A program made the position numbers and the translations under genes. A stretch of 64,000 nt of DNA from Nitrospira sp. (GTDB taxonomy: Bacteria; Nitrospirota; Nitrospiria; Nitrospirales; Nitrospiraceae). This document shows, one piece after another, positions 16,151-25,032 of this stretch. The stretch is from contig JAURZE010000015.1 in the NCBI GenBank assembly GCA_030653545.1, positions 1 to 64,000 on the forward strand, written 5' to 3'. The notes under the pieces are model-generated. The model ran no database searches, was not told where the DNA came from, and worked only from the letters and a program-made list of their open reading frames with translations. How positions within the stretch are numbered: the first letter of the stretch is position 1; every line of letters begins with the position of its first letter.

Positions 16151-16590
16151 TTCTCGAAACGCGCCAGCGCCGGTTCATGGCGGAAATCAACGTTATCCCC
16201 CTGGTCGATGTCGTGTTGGTGTTGCTGGTCATTTTCATGGTGACGGCGCCGATGCTCTACCGGGGCATGGATATCAAGTTGCCGGTGTCCGCGTCGAACA
16301 CGATCAAGCCTGAAATTCGGGCGGTGCTGACGATCGAAAAGGATCAACGCCTGTATCTCGATAAGGATCAAGTGAGTGCCGTCCAATTAGAACGCAAGTT
16401 GAAGCTTCTCAAGGAAGAACACGCCGATGTCTCGGTCTATCTGCGGGCCGATCGCGACGTGCCCTATGGCGTGGTGATTCAGGTGATGGACGGGGTGAAG
16501 AAGGCCGGAATTGAGAAATTGGGGATGGTGACGGATCCTGCCGGCCCTGAACGGGTGACAGACGTGGCGATCCCGCGTCGAAATAAATAG
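16147..16590 (+). CDS. tolR: Tol-Pal system protein TolR
   Basis: A 147-residue ExbD/TolR family protein. The single membrane helix (VIPLVDVVLVLLVIFMV, about 15-31) carries the conserved aspartate (D19 in LVDVVLVLL), which takes part in proton conduction with TolQ. The periplasmic part has the ExbD-type strand pattern (RAVLTIEKDQRLYLDKDQV, DVSVYLRADRDVPYGVVIQVMDGVKKAGI). Length is typical. Its ATG overlaps the end of tolQ (ATGA), and tolA follows 14 bases later. Assignment is secure from motif plus context. Confidence 0.95.
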   Translation: MILETRQRRFMAEINVIPLVDVVLVLLVIFMVTAPMLYRGMDIKLPVSASNTIKPEIRAVLTIEKDQRLYLDKDQVSAVQLERKLKLLKEEHADVSVYLRADRDVPYGVVIQVMDGVKKAGIEKLGMVTDPAGPERVTDVAIPRRNK

Positions 16591-16604
16591 GACATCGGTT
16601 GGCC

Positions 16605-17642
16605 ATGGTACAGGTTGCAGCGCACTCTCGGGCCTGGCTGGATGAGGGACTGCAGGGCCAGTTGACCAGCCGCTTGAAGCGGGCGGTGGTGTGGTCCGTA
16701 GCGCTTCACCTCGGCGTCTTTATTCTCATCACCTGGGTGCGGTTACCGCAGCATGGCGAGCGGCCGTTGGCATCTATCGAGATTTCACTGGCCAGCCTGC
16801 CGACTCCTCCGGTCAGGGCGGCTGAGCCCGTTAAAGCGGTTGAGCCGCTCAAAACACCGGTGAAGCAGGTGGAGACTCCGGTGCCGACGCCTCCGGTGAA
16901 AGCCGTTCCATTGGCGCCGCCCGTAGTTCAGCGAGAAGCGGCTGCTCCTTCCAAGCCCGCGCAAAATCCGATGCGCGATCTCTTGAAGGATATTGAGTTG
17001 CCTCCGGACGCTCCGAAGTTTGGCGACTACAGTCCGGCCGAGAAGTTGAAAAAAGTTCAGGAGCCGGCGGTTGCGAATGTTCCCAAGCTGAAGTTGCCGG
17101 ATGTTCCGGTGGTGTCCGAGGCGAAGGTCGCCACAAAGAAGCCTGCAGACACGAAGCCGCGGCCGTCTCTGACCGACGAACTCAATCGGGAGCTGGACGA
17201 AGAGCTCAATAAGATTAAAAAACTGGAGTTGCCGAAAGAATCCAAGGCGGCCCCCGCAGAGTCTCAGCCGACGCCGGCGCCTCAACTTGAAGCGAAGGCG
17301 CCGAGCGTGAAGGCGGTGGATACGACATTGAAGGTTCCCGGGATGGCTCCCGGGTCCAATGTCTACTTGGCGCAGGTTCGCCGGAAGATCAGCAGTATGT
17401 GGGCTGCGCCTCCGGTTGATGTGACGGCGCAGACCTACCGCGTGGTGGTGAAGTTTCGATTGCATCGGGATGGGAGTGTGAGCGGGGTGGTGATCGAGCA
17501 GTCGTCAGGAAACGAGTATTTCGATTTGGCAGGGAAGCGGGCGGTGGTGACGGCCCATCCGCTGCCGATGTTTCCCGCGGATCTCACGGAATCTTACTTC
17601 GATGCCCATTTCACGTTTACGGTGGGAGAACAAAACGGATAA
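16605..17642 (+). CDS. tolA: TolA/TonB-type periplasmic bridge protein
   Basis: The ATG at 16605 is used; the frame is also open from TTG 16599. The 345-residue product has one N-terminal membrane helix (VVWSVALHLGVFILITWV), a long proline, lysine and alanine-rich spacer with repeats such as PVKAVEPLKTPVKQVETPVP, a coiled segment, and a C-terminal TonB/TolA domain (VYLAQVRRKISSMWAAP, YRVVVKFRLHRDGSV). It would span the periplasm and link TolQR to TolB-Pal. Sequence similarity to TolA is weak, as usual; position between tolR and tolB supports the call. Confidence 0.85.
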   Translation: MVQVAAHSRAWLDEGLQGQLTSRLKRAVVWSVALHLGVFILITWVRLPQHGERPLASIEISLASLPTPPVRAAEPVKAVEPLKTPVKQVETPVPTPPVKAVPLAPPVVQREAAAPSKPAQNPMRDLLKDIELPPDAPKFGDYSPAEKLKKVQEPAVANVPKLKLPDVPVVSEAKVATKKPADTKPRPSLTDELNRELDEELNKIKKLELPKESKAAPAESQPTPAPQLEAKAPSVKAVDTTLKVPGMAPGSNVYLAQVRRKISSMWAAPPVDVTAQTYRVVVKFRLHRDGSVSGVVIEQSSGNEYFDLAGKRAVVTAHPLPMFPADLTESYFDAHFTFTVGEQNG

Positions 17643-17645
17643 CTC

Positions 17646-18968
17646 ATGACATTCCGAACGTGGTGCATGCTGGGTTGCTTGGTGTCGGTCGGGCTCATCG
17701 GGATCATCGAGTCCGGTGCGGCCGATGTGTTTCTTGAAGCGACCAGACCCGACTTTCAAAAAATTCCGTTGGGCGTGATTGGGATCCAGAACGTGGGCGG
17801 TCCGGAGTGGCTGGGGGGACGGCTCGAAGAGGTGCTGAAGGCCGACATCCGGCGATCGCTCGTGTTTTCCCTCGTGGATCTCCCGAGTCTCGGGATCAAG
17901 GTGCGGGATGTAGGCACCGGCCCACATCCGGCGTTCAAGCAGGCCAAAGAAAATGGTGTCTCGGTGCTGGTCTGGGGGAAGGCTGGCGCGAAGACCGGGG
18001 ACAAGGAAGCCGATGTCAGTATGGACGGATTCGTCTATGATGGCGAATCGGATGAGATTGTCGGCGGAAAGCGCTACGTCGGGTCTTCTTCGGTTGTCCG
18101 TCTGATGGCCCATCGCTTCGCGGATGAATTAGTGTTTCGATATACCGGCGAACCGGGTATTGCCCGCACGAAAATTGCTTATGTGTCCGAGCAGGGAACG
18201 GCGCGGGAGCTGTTTGTGATGGACTATGACGGGTATGAGCCACGCCAGCTGACCTCGGATGGCTTCTTGAATCTGATGCCGCGCTGGTCGCCCGATCGCC
18301 GCTTTCTGGTGTTTACGGCATATCGCAATCGCAACACGCAGGATATCGATATGATCGAATTAGCCACCGGAAAACGGTGGACGATTGTGTCGTTGGCTGG
18401 ATTGAACATCACGCCGGCGCTGTCCCCCGATGGCAACTTCCTGGCATTCGCGTCGAGTCACGAGGGGAATTCAGAGTTGTACAAGCTGGATACCAGAACG
18501 AAGGCCATGCAGCGCATGACAACGCACGCATCAGGAGATCTCTCACCGTCCTGGGCTCCCTCAGGACGGGAACTTGCTTTTGCCTCGGATCGGAGTGGGG
18601 GCCCACAGATATTTCTCATGAGCGCCGATGGCACCAATGTTCGTCGCCTGACGTTTGAGGGGGACTACAATGCCGCACCGGCTTGGTCGCCGCGGGGAAA
18701 CTGGATTGCGTATGTGTGCCGGACGCCCAAAAAAGAGTATAAGTTGTGCCTCATCACGCCGGACGGGCAGAAGCGTGTGCAACTCACGGCAGGGCCTGGA
18801 GTTGAGGATTCGCCATCCTGGTCTCCGGACGGCAGGCATCTCGTTTTTAGTTCGACCGTCGATGGGAAGAGCCAGATTTATATGATCAACGCAGACGGAA
18901 AAGATTTGGAGCGGGTCACATTTACTGGCACGCACAACAGTGCGCCGGCCTGGTCGCCGGCGTCGTAA
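17646..18968 (+). CDS. tolB: Tol-Pal system beta-propeller protein TolB
   Basis: A 440-residue periplasmic protein with a signal peptide, an N-terminal alpha/beta domain and a six-bladed beta propeller. The propeller shows repeated TolB/WD-like PD40 motifs: PRWSPDRRFLVFTAYRN, PALSPDGNFLAFAS, PSWAPSGRELAFASDR, PAWSPRGNWIAYV, PSWSPDGRHLVFSS, ending PAWSPAS. It binds Pal and outer membrane proteins, releasing Pal when TolA pulls. Three bases separate it from tolA, and pal follows 85 bases later. Confidence 0.95.
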   Translation: MTFRTWCMLGCLVSVGLIGIIESGAADVFLEATRPDFQKIPLGVIGIQNVGGPEWLGGRLEEVLKADIRRSLVFSLVDLPSLGIKVRDVGTGPHPAFKQAKENGVSVLVWGKAGAKTGDKEADVSMDGFVYDGESDEIVGGKRYVGSSSVVRLMAHRFADELVFRYTGEPGIARTKIAYVSEQGTARELFVMDYDGYEPRQLTSDGFLNLMPRWSPDRRFLVFTAYRNRNTQDIDMIELATGKRWTIVSLAGLNITPALSPDGNFLAFASSHEGNSELYKLDTRTKAMQRMTTHASGDLSPSWAPSGRELAFASDRSGGPQIFLMSADGTNVRRLTFEGDYNAAPAWSPRGNWIAYVCRTPKKEYKLCLITPDGQKRVQLTAGPGVEDSPSWSPDGRHLVFSSTVDGKSQIYMINADGKDLERVTFTGTHNSAPAWSPAS

Positions 18969-19053
18969 TTCACCTGGTCGATACACACGATCACACATTG
19001 AAGATGTCTCGCCGGATAGGCCGGGAGAGGTCTCTAGTAGAAGGAGCGAATCT

Positions 19054-19761
19054 ATGAGCGCAACGTTGTCACAATGGTCGATTCCCATGCTGGCCGGTCT
19101 GTTACTGGTCACGATGCCGGGCTGCTCGAAGAAGTCCGTGCAATCAGGCGGGGACACCCAGTCCTCACAGGCCGGCATGGCCAAAGGAACTCCCGGTGCC
19201 GGCGGAACAGGCGGATCAACTGGATCAACCGGTGGCGGAGTCAGCTCCAATTTTCCTGACACCTCGCTGGCCGGTCGCGACGGATCAGGCGGGTTGCGCG
19301 GACTCGATAAGAATCCCGGCGAGGAGCGCGTGAACGGCGGGACAATGATGGCGAAGCTGGATCCTTCCCAGAGCGGCCGGCAGATGGATGAAATCCGGTC
19401 CGAGCAAGCCGCCGCGGATGCGGCTGGATTGCGAGATGTGTTCTTTGGCTATGATAGCTTTGCGATTTCAGAGGAAGGGCGGCAGGCTCTGGCCCGCAAT
19501 GCGGAGTGGATCAAGGCGAACCCCGGGGCGCAGTTGAAAATCGAAGGACATTGCGACGAGCGCGGGACGTCCGCCTATAACCTGGTGCTGGGGGAAAAGC
19601 GCGCGAAGGCTGCCCGGAACTATTTGGTGGAGCTCGGCGTGAGCGCCAATCGTTTGGGCGTGGTGTCGTACGGGAAAGAGCGGCCGTTTTGCAAAGAGCA
19701 CAGCGAAGCCTGCTATGCCCAGAATCGTCGCGGCCATGTGGTCGTGAAGTCCGGGAAGTAA
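19054..19761 (+). CDS. pal: Peptidoglycan-associated lipoprotein Pal
   Basis: The ATG at 19054 is chosen for its AAGGAG ribosome site (19041-19046) and the lipoprotein signal that follows (lipobox region VTMPGC). The mature protein has a flexible Gly, Ser, Thr-rich region and then the OmpA-like C-terminal domain: VFFGYDSFAISEEGRQAL, IEGHCDERGTSAYNLVLGEKRA, RLGVVSYGKERPF. This domain binds diaminopimelate in peptidoglycan; the conserved GHCDERGT and NLVLGEKRA patterns are intact. An extra Cys pair (CKEHSEAC) near the end is typical of Pal. It anchors the outer membrane to the cell wall. Confidence 0.94.
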   Translation: MSATLSQWSIPMLAGLLLVTMPGCSKKSVQSGGDTQSSQAGMAKGTPGAGGTGGSTGSTGGGVSSNFPDTSLAGRDGSGGLRGLDKNPGEERVNGGTMMAKLDPSQSGRQMDEIRSEQAAADAAGLRDVFFGYDSFAISEEGRQALARNAEWIKANPGAQLKIEGHCDERGTSAYNLVLGEKRAKAARNYLVELGVSANRLGVVSYGKERPFCKEHSEACYAQNRRGHVVVKSGK

Positions 19762-19767
19762 GATCGT

Positions 19768-21324
19768 ATGCCTTGGGGTGCTGCACGGATGGCGAGAATA
19801 GATCAGGATCATGTTCAGCAAGTGAGGTGTGCGGTGGCTGTCGTTCTAGTCATGCTCTTCACGCTGTTGTCCGGATGTGTGGCGCAGCAGGCCGATCTTA
19901 AGCACACCGAGCGGGCCCTGCAGCAGAAAATTAGGCAGCAGGACGATCAGCTCTCTCAGACGCGCGCGCGGCAGAGCCAGGAGATTTCCAATCTGCGGGA
20001 GCAGGATCTGCCGCAACTTCGTGGGGAACTCGAAAAAGCTCGTCACCAAGCGGAGGAGCTTCAGTCCAGGCAGGAAGATCTCAAGCATCGCTCGGCGCAG
20101 TTGGAACTGCAAACGAAGAAGCTGGAACAGCTGGCGGCCAAGCTAGAGACGGATACCAACACTCGCTATGTCTGGCTGCAAAAGAGTCTTGAGACGCAAG
20201 ACGCCAAGGTGAATGCGCGCCTTGATGAGTTGTCCAAGACGGTGAGCAAAGCGACGGAGGATCTGAAGCGTGACGTGCTGATGGCCGTGAAGCAGAGCAA
20301 TGAGGTGTTGGATCGGAAAGTGGCCGAACGGCTGGACGGACAGCGCAGAGACCTGGAGGCTAGTCAGCAAAATCTGGATCAGAAAGTGTCCCAGAACCTG
20401 ACCCAGTTCAACCAATCGCTCACCGGATTCAAGACGGCGTTCACCAGCTTGAATGATCGTGTCACGCAGGATGAGCAAGAGGCGCGGGCGATCTCAGGGA
20501 AGGTCGATGCCGATAACAAGGCGGCGGTGTCCCACATTAACGAGTCCAATCGGACCATGAGCGGCCACCTCGATGGGGTCAACAAGAGCGTCGCGTCGGT
20601 GGTGAAGACGCTGGAATCCGTCAGCCAAAAATTCACGGCCCGGTTTGACGAGCAGGATCGACGCATCGATTCCTTAGGCCGGTCATTGGAGCAAGTAAGC
20701 CAAAAGAACGCAGGGCGGACGCAGAATTCCAGGCAGGCGCAGCGGTCGACCCTTTCTCCCTCAATGGAAGCCCCCGCGCCTGAGCGGCATGCGCAGGAGT
20801 TTGAGTCTGCTCTGTCCTCGCACCAGGCTCAGTCTCAGCAGGGCTCATCGGAGGAAGGGGAAAATTTAGCTGCTCCGGTGGCGGCGATCTCCGCTCCTGT
20901 GGAAGCCCCGGTTGTTGCGGCCGCGGCTCCAGTCGATGTTGCTGTAGACCGTGGACAATATGAACGGGTGTTGGCCCTCTTCCGCGAAGGCGATTTAGAG
21001 GGAGCGCGACGGGGGTTTTCGACGTTCATCGCCAACTATCCGAACTCGGACCTTGCTCCGAATGCCCGCTATTGGCTCGGAGAAGCCTACTACGGGTCCA
21101 AGGACTTCAAGCGTGCGATCGATGCCTATGACAAGGTCGAGTCCGATTATCCGAGAAGCGAGAAAGTGCCTGCCGCCATTCTGAAGAAGGGCTATGCCTA
21201 TCTTGCCTTGAAGGATAAGAAACGGGCCTCGTCCGCTTTTAAACAAGTGGTCACGCTGTATCCGAGAAGTCCGGAAGCTGGAAAAGCATCTGACAAGCTG
21301 GTTCAGTTGAAGGAGGGTCGATAG
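19768..21324 (+). CDS. YbgF/CpoB-like lipoprotein with very long coiled coil
   Basis: A 518-residue lipoprotein with lipobox LLSGC; ATG 19789 is an alternative start. About 300 residues of near-continuous coiled coil follow (QQKIRQQDDQLSQTRARQSQ through KFTARFDEQDRRIDSLGRSLEQV), then an Ala/Pro linker and a C-terminal TPR unit (YERVLALFREGDLEGARRGF, YWLGEAYYGSKDFKRAIDAYD). Ordinary CpoB (YbgF) has a short coiled coil and about 260 residues, so this is a much enlarged relative. It lies 6 bases after pal. It may couple Tol-Pal motion to peptidoglycan synthesis. A second YbgF-like gene follows directly. Confidence 0.78.
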   Translation: MPWGAARMARIDQDHVQQVRCAVAVVLVMLFTLLSGCVAQQADLKHTERALQQKIRQQDDQLSQTRARQSQEISNLREQDLPQLRGELEKARHQAEELQSRQEDLKHRSAQLELQTKKLEQLAAKLETDTNTRYVWLQKSLETQDAKVNARLDELSKTVSKATEDLKRDVLMAVKQSNEVLDRKVAERLDGQRRDLEASQQNLDQKVSQNLTQFNQSLTGFKTAFTSLNDRVTQDEQEARAISGKVDADNKAAVSHINESNRTMSGHLDGVNKSVASVVKTLESVSQKFTARFDEQDRRIDSLGRSLEQVSQKNAGRTQNSRQAQRSTLSPSMEAPAPERHAQEFESALSSHQAQSQQGSSEEGENLAAPVAAISAPVEAPVVAAAAPVDVAVDRGQYERVLALFREGDLEGARRGFSTFIANYPNSDLAPNARYWLGEAYYGSKDFKRAIDAYDKVESDYPRSEKVPAAILKKGYAYLALKDKKRASSAFKQVVTLYPRSPEAGKASDKLVQLKEGR

Positions 21325-21329
21325 ATTTC

Positions 21330-22103
21330 ATGCAAGCTTACATTGTCTCTTATGCGACGGCGATCGGAGTTGCGGGTTCGTTACTGATCTTGCCGGGGTG
21401 TGCCAAACATGCGGACTTTGTCGAGCTGCGGGATCAGCTCTCGACGGTGTCCCGCTCCCAGGAGCAGGATCATCAGCGGGTCGACGCGGTTTTGCGGCGC
21501 CTCGAATCGGTCGAACGTGTCAAGGATATTGAGTCGGGAAAGCCGCGGGTTGACGAGCTGGCGGCGCGCCTTCAAAAGCTGGAATCGAAGCTGGCCAAGC
21601 TTGAAGACGGAGCCGGACTCGCATCCACCCGGGCCGATGTTGCCGCGTCCGACGCGCCCAAAGCGACGAAGCCGAGCAAGCCCGCCGCGCAGGGCGAGAG
21701 TGCGTCTATTGTGTCTGGCATGCCTGGCATCACCCCGACATCCGCCTTCAATCTCGCGTACAACGATTTCCTGAACGGCAAGTACGATCTGGCGGTGTCG
21801 GGATTTCAGCGATTCACCAAAGATTTCCCCGGGACGTCATTGACGCCGAACGCGCATTACTGGTTGGGAGAGTCGCTCTATAATCAGAAAGACTACGCGC
21901 GCGCCACGACGACGTTCGAGTATCTCGTGGCAGAATATCCCGGGAACGAAAAAGTCTCTGCCGCACTGTACAAGCTGGGTTTGGCGACGGCGGAAGCCGG
22001 TGATTTGGTGAAGTCCAGGAAATATCTCAAGCGGGTGATTGAGGAGTTCCCTGCCTCGGATGAAGCCAAGCTCGCAAAGAATAAACTCGCCGACATTCGG
22101 TGA
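21330..22103 (+). CDS. ybgF: Tol-Pal accessory lipoprotein YbgF/CpoB
   Basis: A 257-residue lipoprotein of normal YbgF size: lipobox LILPGC, a short coiled coil (ELRDQLSTVSRSQEQDHQRV and LAARLQKLESKLAKLE), a linker, and three C-terminal TPR units (SAFNLAYNDFLNGKYDLAVSGF, HYWLGESLYNQKDYARATTTFEYLV, ALYKLGLATAEAGDLVKSRKYL). It binds TolA in E. coli and regulates PBP1B with Tol-Pal. It begins 6 bases after the long coiled-coil paralogue, so this operon has two members of the family. It ends the tol block. Confidence 0.88.
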   Translation: MQAYIVSYATAIGVAGSLLILPGCAKHADFVELRDQLSTVSRSQEQDHQRVDAVLRRLESVERVKDIESGKPRVDELAARLQKLESKLAKLEDGAGLASTRADVAASDAPKATKPSKPAAQGESASIVSGMPGITPTSAFNLAYNDFLNGKYDLAVSGFQRFTKDFPGTSLTPNAHYWLGESLYNQKDYARATTTFEYLVAEYPGNEKVSAALYKLGLATAEAGDLVKSRKYLKRVIEEFPASDEAKLAKNKLADIR

Positions 22104-22157
22104 CGGTCGCAGGCGCGCGATCTCCCGCCTCACGCAGTCAGCCTTCATCGCGGTACT

Positions 22158-23975
22158 GTGGAGCGTAGTGCTGTGCTGACGACCAGTTCGAGCGGAAAAA
22201 TTCGCATCTTGCCGGGAGACGTCGTGAGCCGGATCGCCGCCGGCGAAGTCGTCGAACGTCCTGCCGCCGTTGTCAAAGAGCTCATCGAAAACAGTCTGGA
22301 TGCGCAGAGCCAGACCATTTCCGTCGAGATCAAGGACGGGGGTCTCGCGAGTATTCGCGTCACGGACGACGGCGAGGGCATGAGCCGGGCCGATGCGCCG
22401 CAAGCCTTCGAGCGTCATGCCACCAGCAAGCTGCGGTCCGATCAGGATCTGTGGTCCATCCGCACGATGGGATTCCGCGGGGAAGCGCTGCCCAGTATTG
22501 CCTCGGTCTCGAATGTGCGGCTCGTCACGGCCATGCAGTCGGATCCGGTGGGTACCGAGTTACAGATGCGGGGCGGAGCGGCCCCGCAGGTCCTAGATGC
22601 GCCTCCGATTGTCGGGACGCGCATCGAAGTCACCGATCTCTTCCACAATCAGCCGGCCCGGAAAAAGTTTCTCAAATCTGTCCCGACGGAATCATCGCAC
22701 ATCACACGCGTCGTACAGCAGGCGGCGCTCGCCTGGCCGGCCGTGCATTTCAAATTGATCGGTAATGGGCAGGAGACGTTGAACTATCCCGCGGTGGCGA
22801 CGGACCGGGATCGTATCGGACAAGTGTATCCACGGTTCATGCTCGACCATCCCGTTCCGGTCGAGGCCGGACAACCGGGAGCGAAGCTCAGCGGCATCAT
22901 CATCGACCCGAATTATGCGAAGGCGTCGCGCATCCCGCAAGAACTCTTCGTCAATCGCCGGCCGGTTCGGAGTGCCGCTGTGTCCCATGCGATAGTCGAA
23001 GGCTATGGTTCGTTCCTTCCCAAGGGACAGCAACCCCAGTTCGTCTTATTTCTTGAGATCGATCCGGATCGTGTGGATGTGAATGTGCATCCCTCGAAGC
23101 GAGAAGTTCGCTTTGCGGAGCAGGAAGCGATCCATCAGCTGGTCCGGCGCGCGGTGCGGCAGGCGCTCAGTCGAAACGAGCCGGTCGCCGGGGAGTCCTT
23201 CGTCCCGCGGGAGCCGGACGCCCCGGGTGTGAGTAAGGAGCTGGCGCGGGCGTGGTTTCCCGCTCAGGCCACGGCGCCTTCGGCGGGAACAGGCCAGGCA
23301 AGCCCTCAGGCGGCTATCGGCAGTATTCCAGCCTCAGCCGATCAGCTCACGTTTGTAAACGAAGCGGCTGAGCCGTATGTACGTGTGCCGTCGTCGGAGG
23401 TGGTGGCGTTCGGACAGCTTCACCACACGTATCTGGTGGTGCAGGTGGGCGGTGCGTTGACCATACTCGATCAGCATACGACTCATGAACGTGTCTTGTT
23501 TGAGCGATTGTATCGAGCCTGGGTCGTGCGCGGGATGGCCTCGCAGCCCCTGTTAATTCCGGAGGCTGTAGAGCTTTCGGCGCCTCATGCGGCGCTGCTG
23601 CAGCGCTATCAAGGCGAGCTGGAGAAGCTGGGCCTCGAACTCGAGCCGTTCGGCAAGTCGGCAGTCCTTGTGCGGAGCGTGCCGCTCGGGGTTGGCGCGA
23701 TCAATGCTCCGGCTTTCTTGCAAGATTTGCTGGAAGATCTCAGTCTGTGGGGGCAAGCATCCAGTCTTGAAGCGCGCGTGCGTCCCGTGCTGGCCTCGTT
23801 GGCCTGCCACAGTGCGGTGCGGGCCGGCCGGGCGATGGGGCTTCCGGAGATCCAGCGGCTGACCGAGGATTGGCTCGCCGAGGGAAAGATTCAAACGTGC
23901 CCGCATGGACGGCGGACGGTCTTTCAACTGACTGCGGAAGAGCTTGAAAAGCTGTTTGGTCGGGTCGGGTGGTAG
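22158..23975 (+). CDS. mutL: DNA mismatch repair protein MutL
   Basis: A 605-residue MutL from GTG 22158 (GTG 22173 is an alternative). The GHKL ATPase N-domain shows IAAGEVVERPAAVVKELIENSLDA, DDGEGM and TMGFRGEALPSIASV. The C-terminal domain has an endonuclease-type motif, DQHTTHERVLFE, in place of DQHA(x2)E(x4)E, with ACHSAVRAGR and TCPHGRRT, the metal-site motifs of endonuclease-proficient MutL; the fourth residue is Thr rather than Ala. It nicks the daughter strand after mismatch recognition by MutS. miaA follows 24 bases later, a common order in Gram-negative bacteria. Confidence 0.95.
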   Translation: MERSAVLTTSSSGKIRILPGDVVSRIAAGEVVERPAAVVKELIENSLDAQSQTISVEIKDGGLASIRVTDDGEGMSRADAPQAFERHATSKLRSDQDLWSIRTMGFRGEALPSIASVSNVRLVTAMQSDPVGTELQMRGGAAPQVLDAPPIVGTRIEVTDLFHNQPARKKFLKSVPTESSHITRVVQQAALAWPAVHFKLIGNGQETLNYPAVATDRDRIGQVYPRFMLDHPVPVEAGQPGAKLSGIIIDPNYAKASRIPQELFVNRRPVRSAAVSHAIVEGYGSFLPKGQQPQFVLFLEIDPDRVDVNVHPSKREVRFAEQEAIHQLVRRAVRQALSRNEPVAGESFVPREPDAPGVSKELARAWFPAQATAPSAGTGQASPQAAIGSIPASADQLTFVNEAAEPYVRVPSSEVVAFGQLHHTYLVVQVGGALTILDQHTTHERVLFERLYRAWVVRGMASQPLLIPEAVELSAPHAALLQRYQGELEKLGLELEPFGKSAVLVRSVPLGVGAINAPAFLQDLLEDLSLWGQASSLEARVRPVLASLACHSAVRAGRAMGLPEIQRLTEDWLAEGKIQTCPHGRRTVFQLTAEELEKLFGRVGW

Positions 23976-23999
23976 TCGGACAGAATTGAGATTCTCGCC

Positions 24000-25007
24000 A
24001 TGCCTACTCAATCCGATATGATGGCCGACCGGATTCGCCGGTATCGCCCGCTCGTCGTCTTGCTGGGGCCTACGGCCACAGGGAAGAGCGCTGTCGGAGT
24101 CCAGGTAGCCCGGCGCTACGACACCGAGATCCTGACGGCCGATTCCCGCCAGGTCTATCGCGGGATGGATATCGGTACGGATAAGCCGTCCTTGGAAGAG
24201 CGGCAGGGTATTGTGCATCGGTTAATCGATCTGGTGGATCCCGATGAGCCCTATAACGCCGGGCGCTATCAGCGGGATGCTTTAGGAGAAATCGATCGGG
24301 TGATCAAGGAGGGTCGTCTTCCGTTGGTCGTCGGCGGAACCGGGCTCTATATCCGCACGTTGATTCGGGGAATCTGCGACGCGCCGGAGGCCGATGCGGA
24401 CATTCGGCGGGAGCTCATGGCGTTGGTGGCCGCGCAGGGGCGCGAAGGTCTCTATGCCGAGCTTGTACGAGTGGATCCTGTCACCGCGGCACGGCTGCAT
24501 CCCAACGATGAGTCGAAAGTGATTCGGGCGCTGGAGGTCTATCGCTTGGCCGGCTGTTCTCTCGCTTCTTTGCACGCACACCATCAATCGCAGGCAGCGG
24601 CGTTCCCCACATTGCTGATCGGGCTGCAGCGCTCCAAAGAGCAGCTCCATCGGCGGATCGAAGCCCGTATCGATTGGCAGTTGGCGCATGGCATGGTAGA
24701 AGAGACTCGGACGCTATTGGCTCGCGGGTATAGCCGTGCGCTGGGATCGATGAAGGGATTGGGATATCGGCATCTCGCCGCGCAACTTGCGGGCGAATAT
24801 GATGCGACAGAAATGGTGCGACGGTTCAAGCAGGATACCAGGCAATTTGCGAAACGCCAGATGACCTGGTTTCGAAAGGAGCCGGGAATTACGTGGTTGA
24901 TGATCGACGCAGAGGAGTCGACGGGTCACACCGCCGATCGGGTCGTTGAGCTGATTGAGCAATTCATGGCATCGCTAGGCACACGGCGTGCTGAACCTGT
25001 CTCGTGA
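24000..25007 (+). CDS. miaA: tRNA dimethylallyltransferase MiaA
   Basis: A 335-residue P-loop enzyme that adds a dimethylallyl group to A37 of tRNAs reading codons that begin with U. Hallmarks: Walker A GPTATGKS (about 24-31), ADSRQVYRGMDIGT, the HRLIDLVDPDEPYNAGRY stretch, VVGGTGLYIRTLIRG, and LGSMKGLGYRHL with DTRQFAKRQMTWFRKE near the C-terminus. Length is normal. The ORF lies directly after mutL, 24 bases apart, and just before mtnP, suggesting one transcript. Confidence 0.96.
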   Translation: MPTQSDMMADRIRRYRPLVVLLGPTATGKSAVGVQVARRYDTEILTADSRQVYRGMDIGTDKPSLEERQGIVHRLIDLVDPDEPYNAGRYQRDALGEIDRVIKEGRLPLVVGGTGLYIRTLIRGICDAPEADADIRRELMALVAAQGREGLYAELVRVDPVTAARLHPNDESKVIRALEVYRLAGCSLASLHAHHQSQAAAFPTLLIGLQRSKEQLHRRIEARIDWQLAHGMVEETRTLLARGYSRALGSMKGLGYRHLAAQLAGEYDATEMVRRFKQDTRQFAKRQMTWFRKEPGITWLMIDAEESTGHTADRVVELIEQFMASLGTRRAEPVS

Positions 25008-25032
25008 GTCATGCAACCGGGAGTATGAGTGT

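Noticed and set aside
16785-17465. 226-codon reverse frame opposite tolA
   Set aside because: Arises from the Ala/Pro/Lys-rich spacer of TolA read in reverse; composition is Arg/Leu-rich and non-protein-like.
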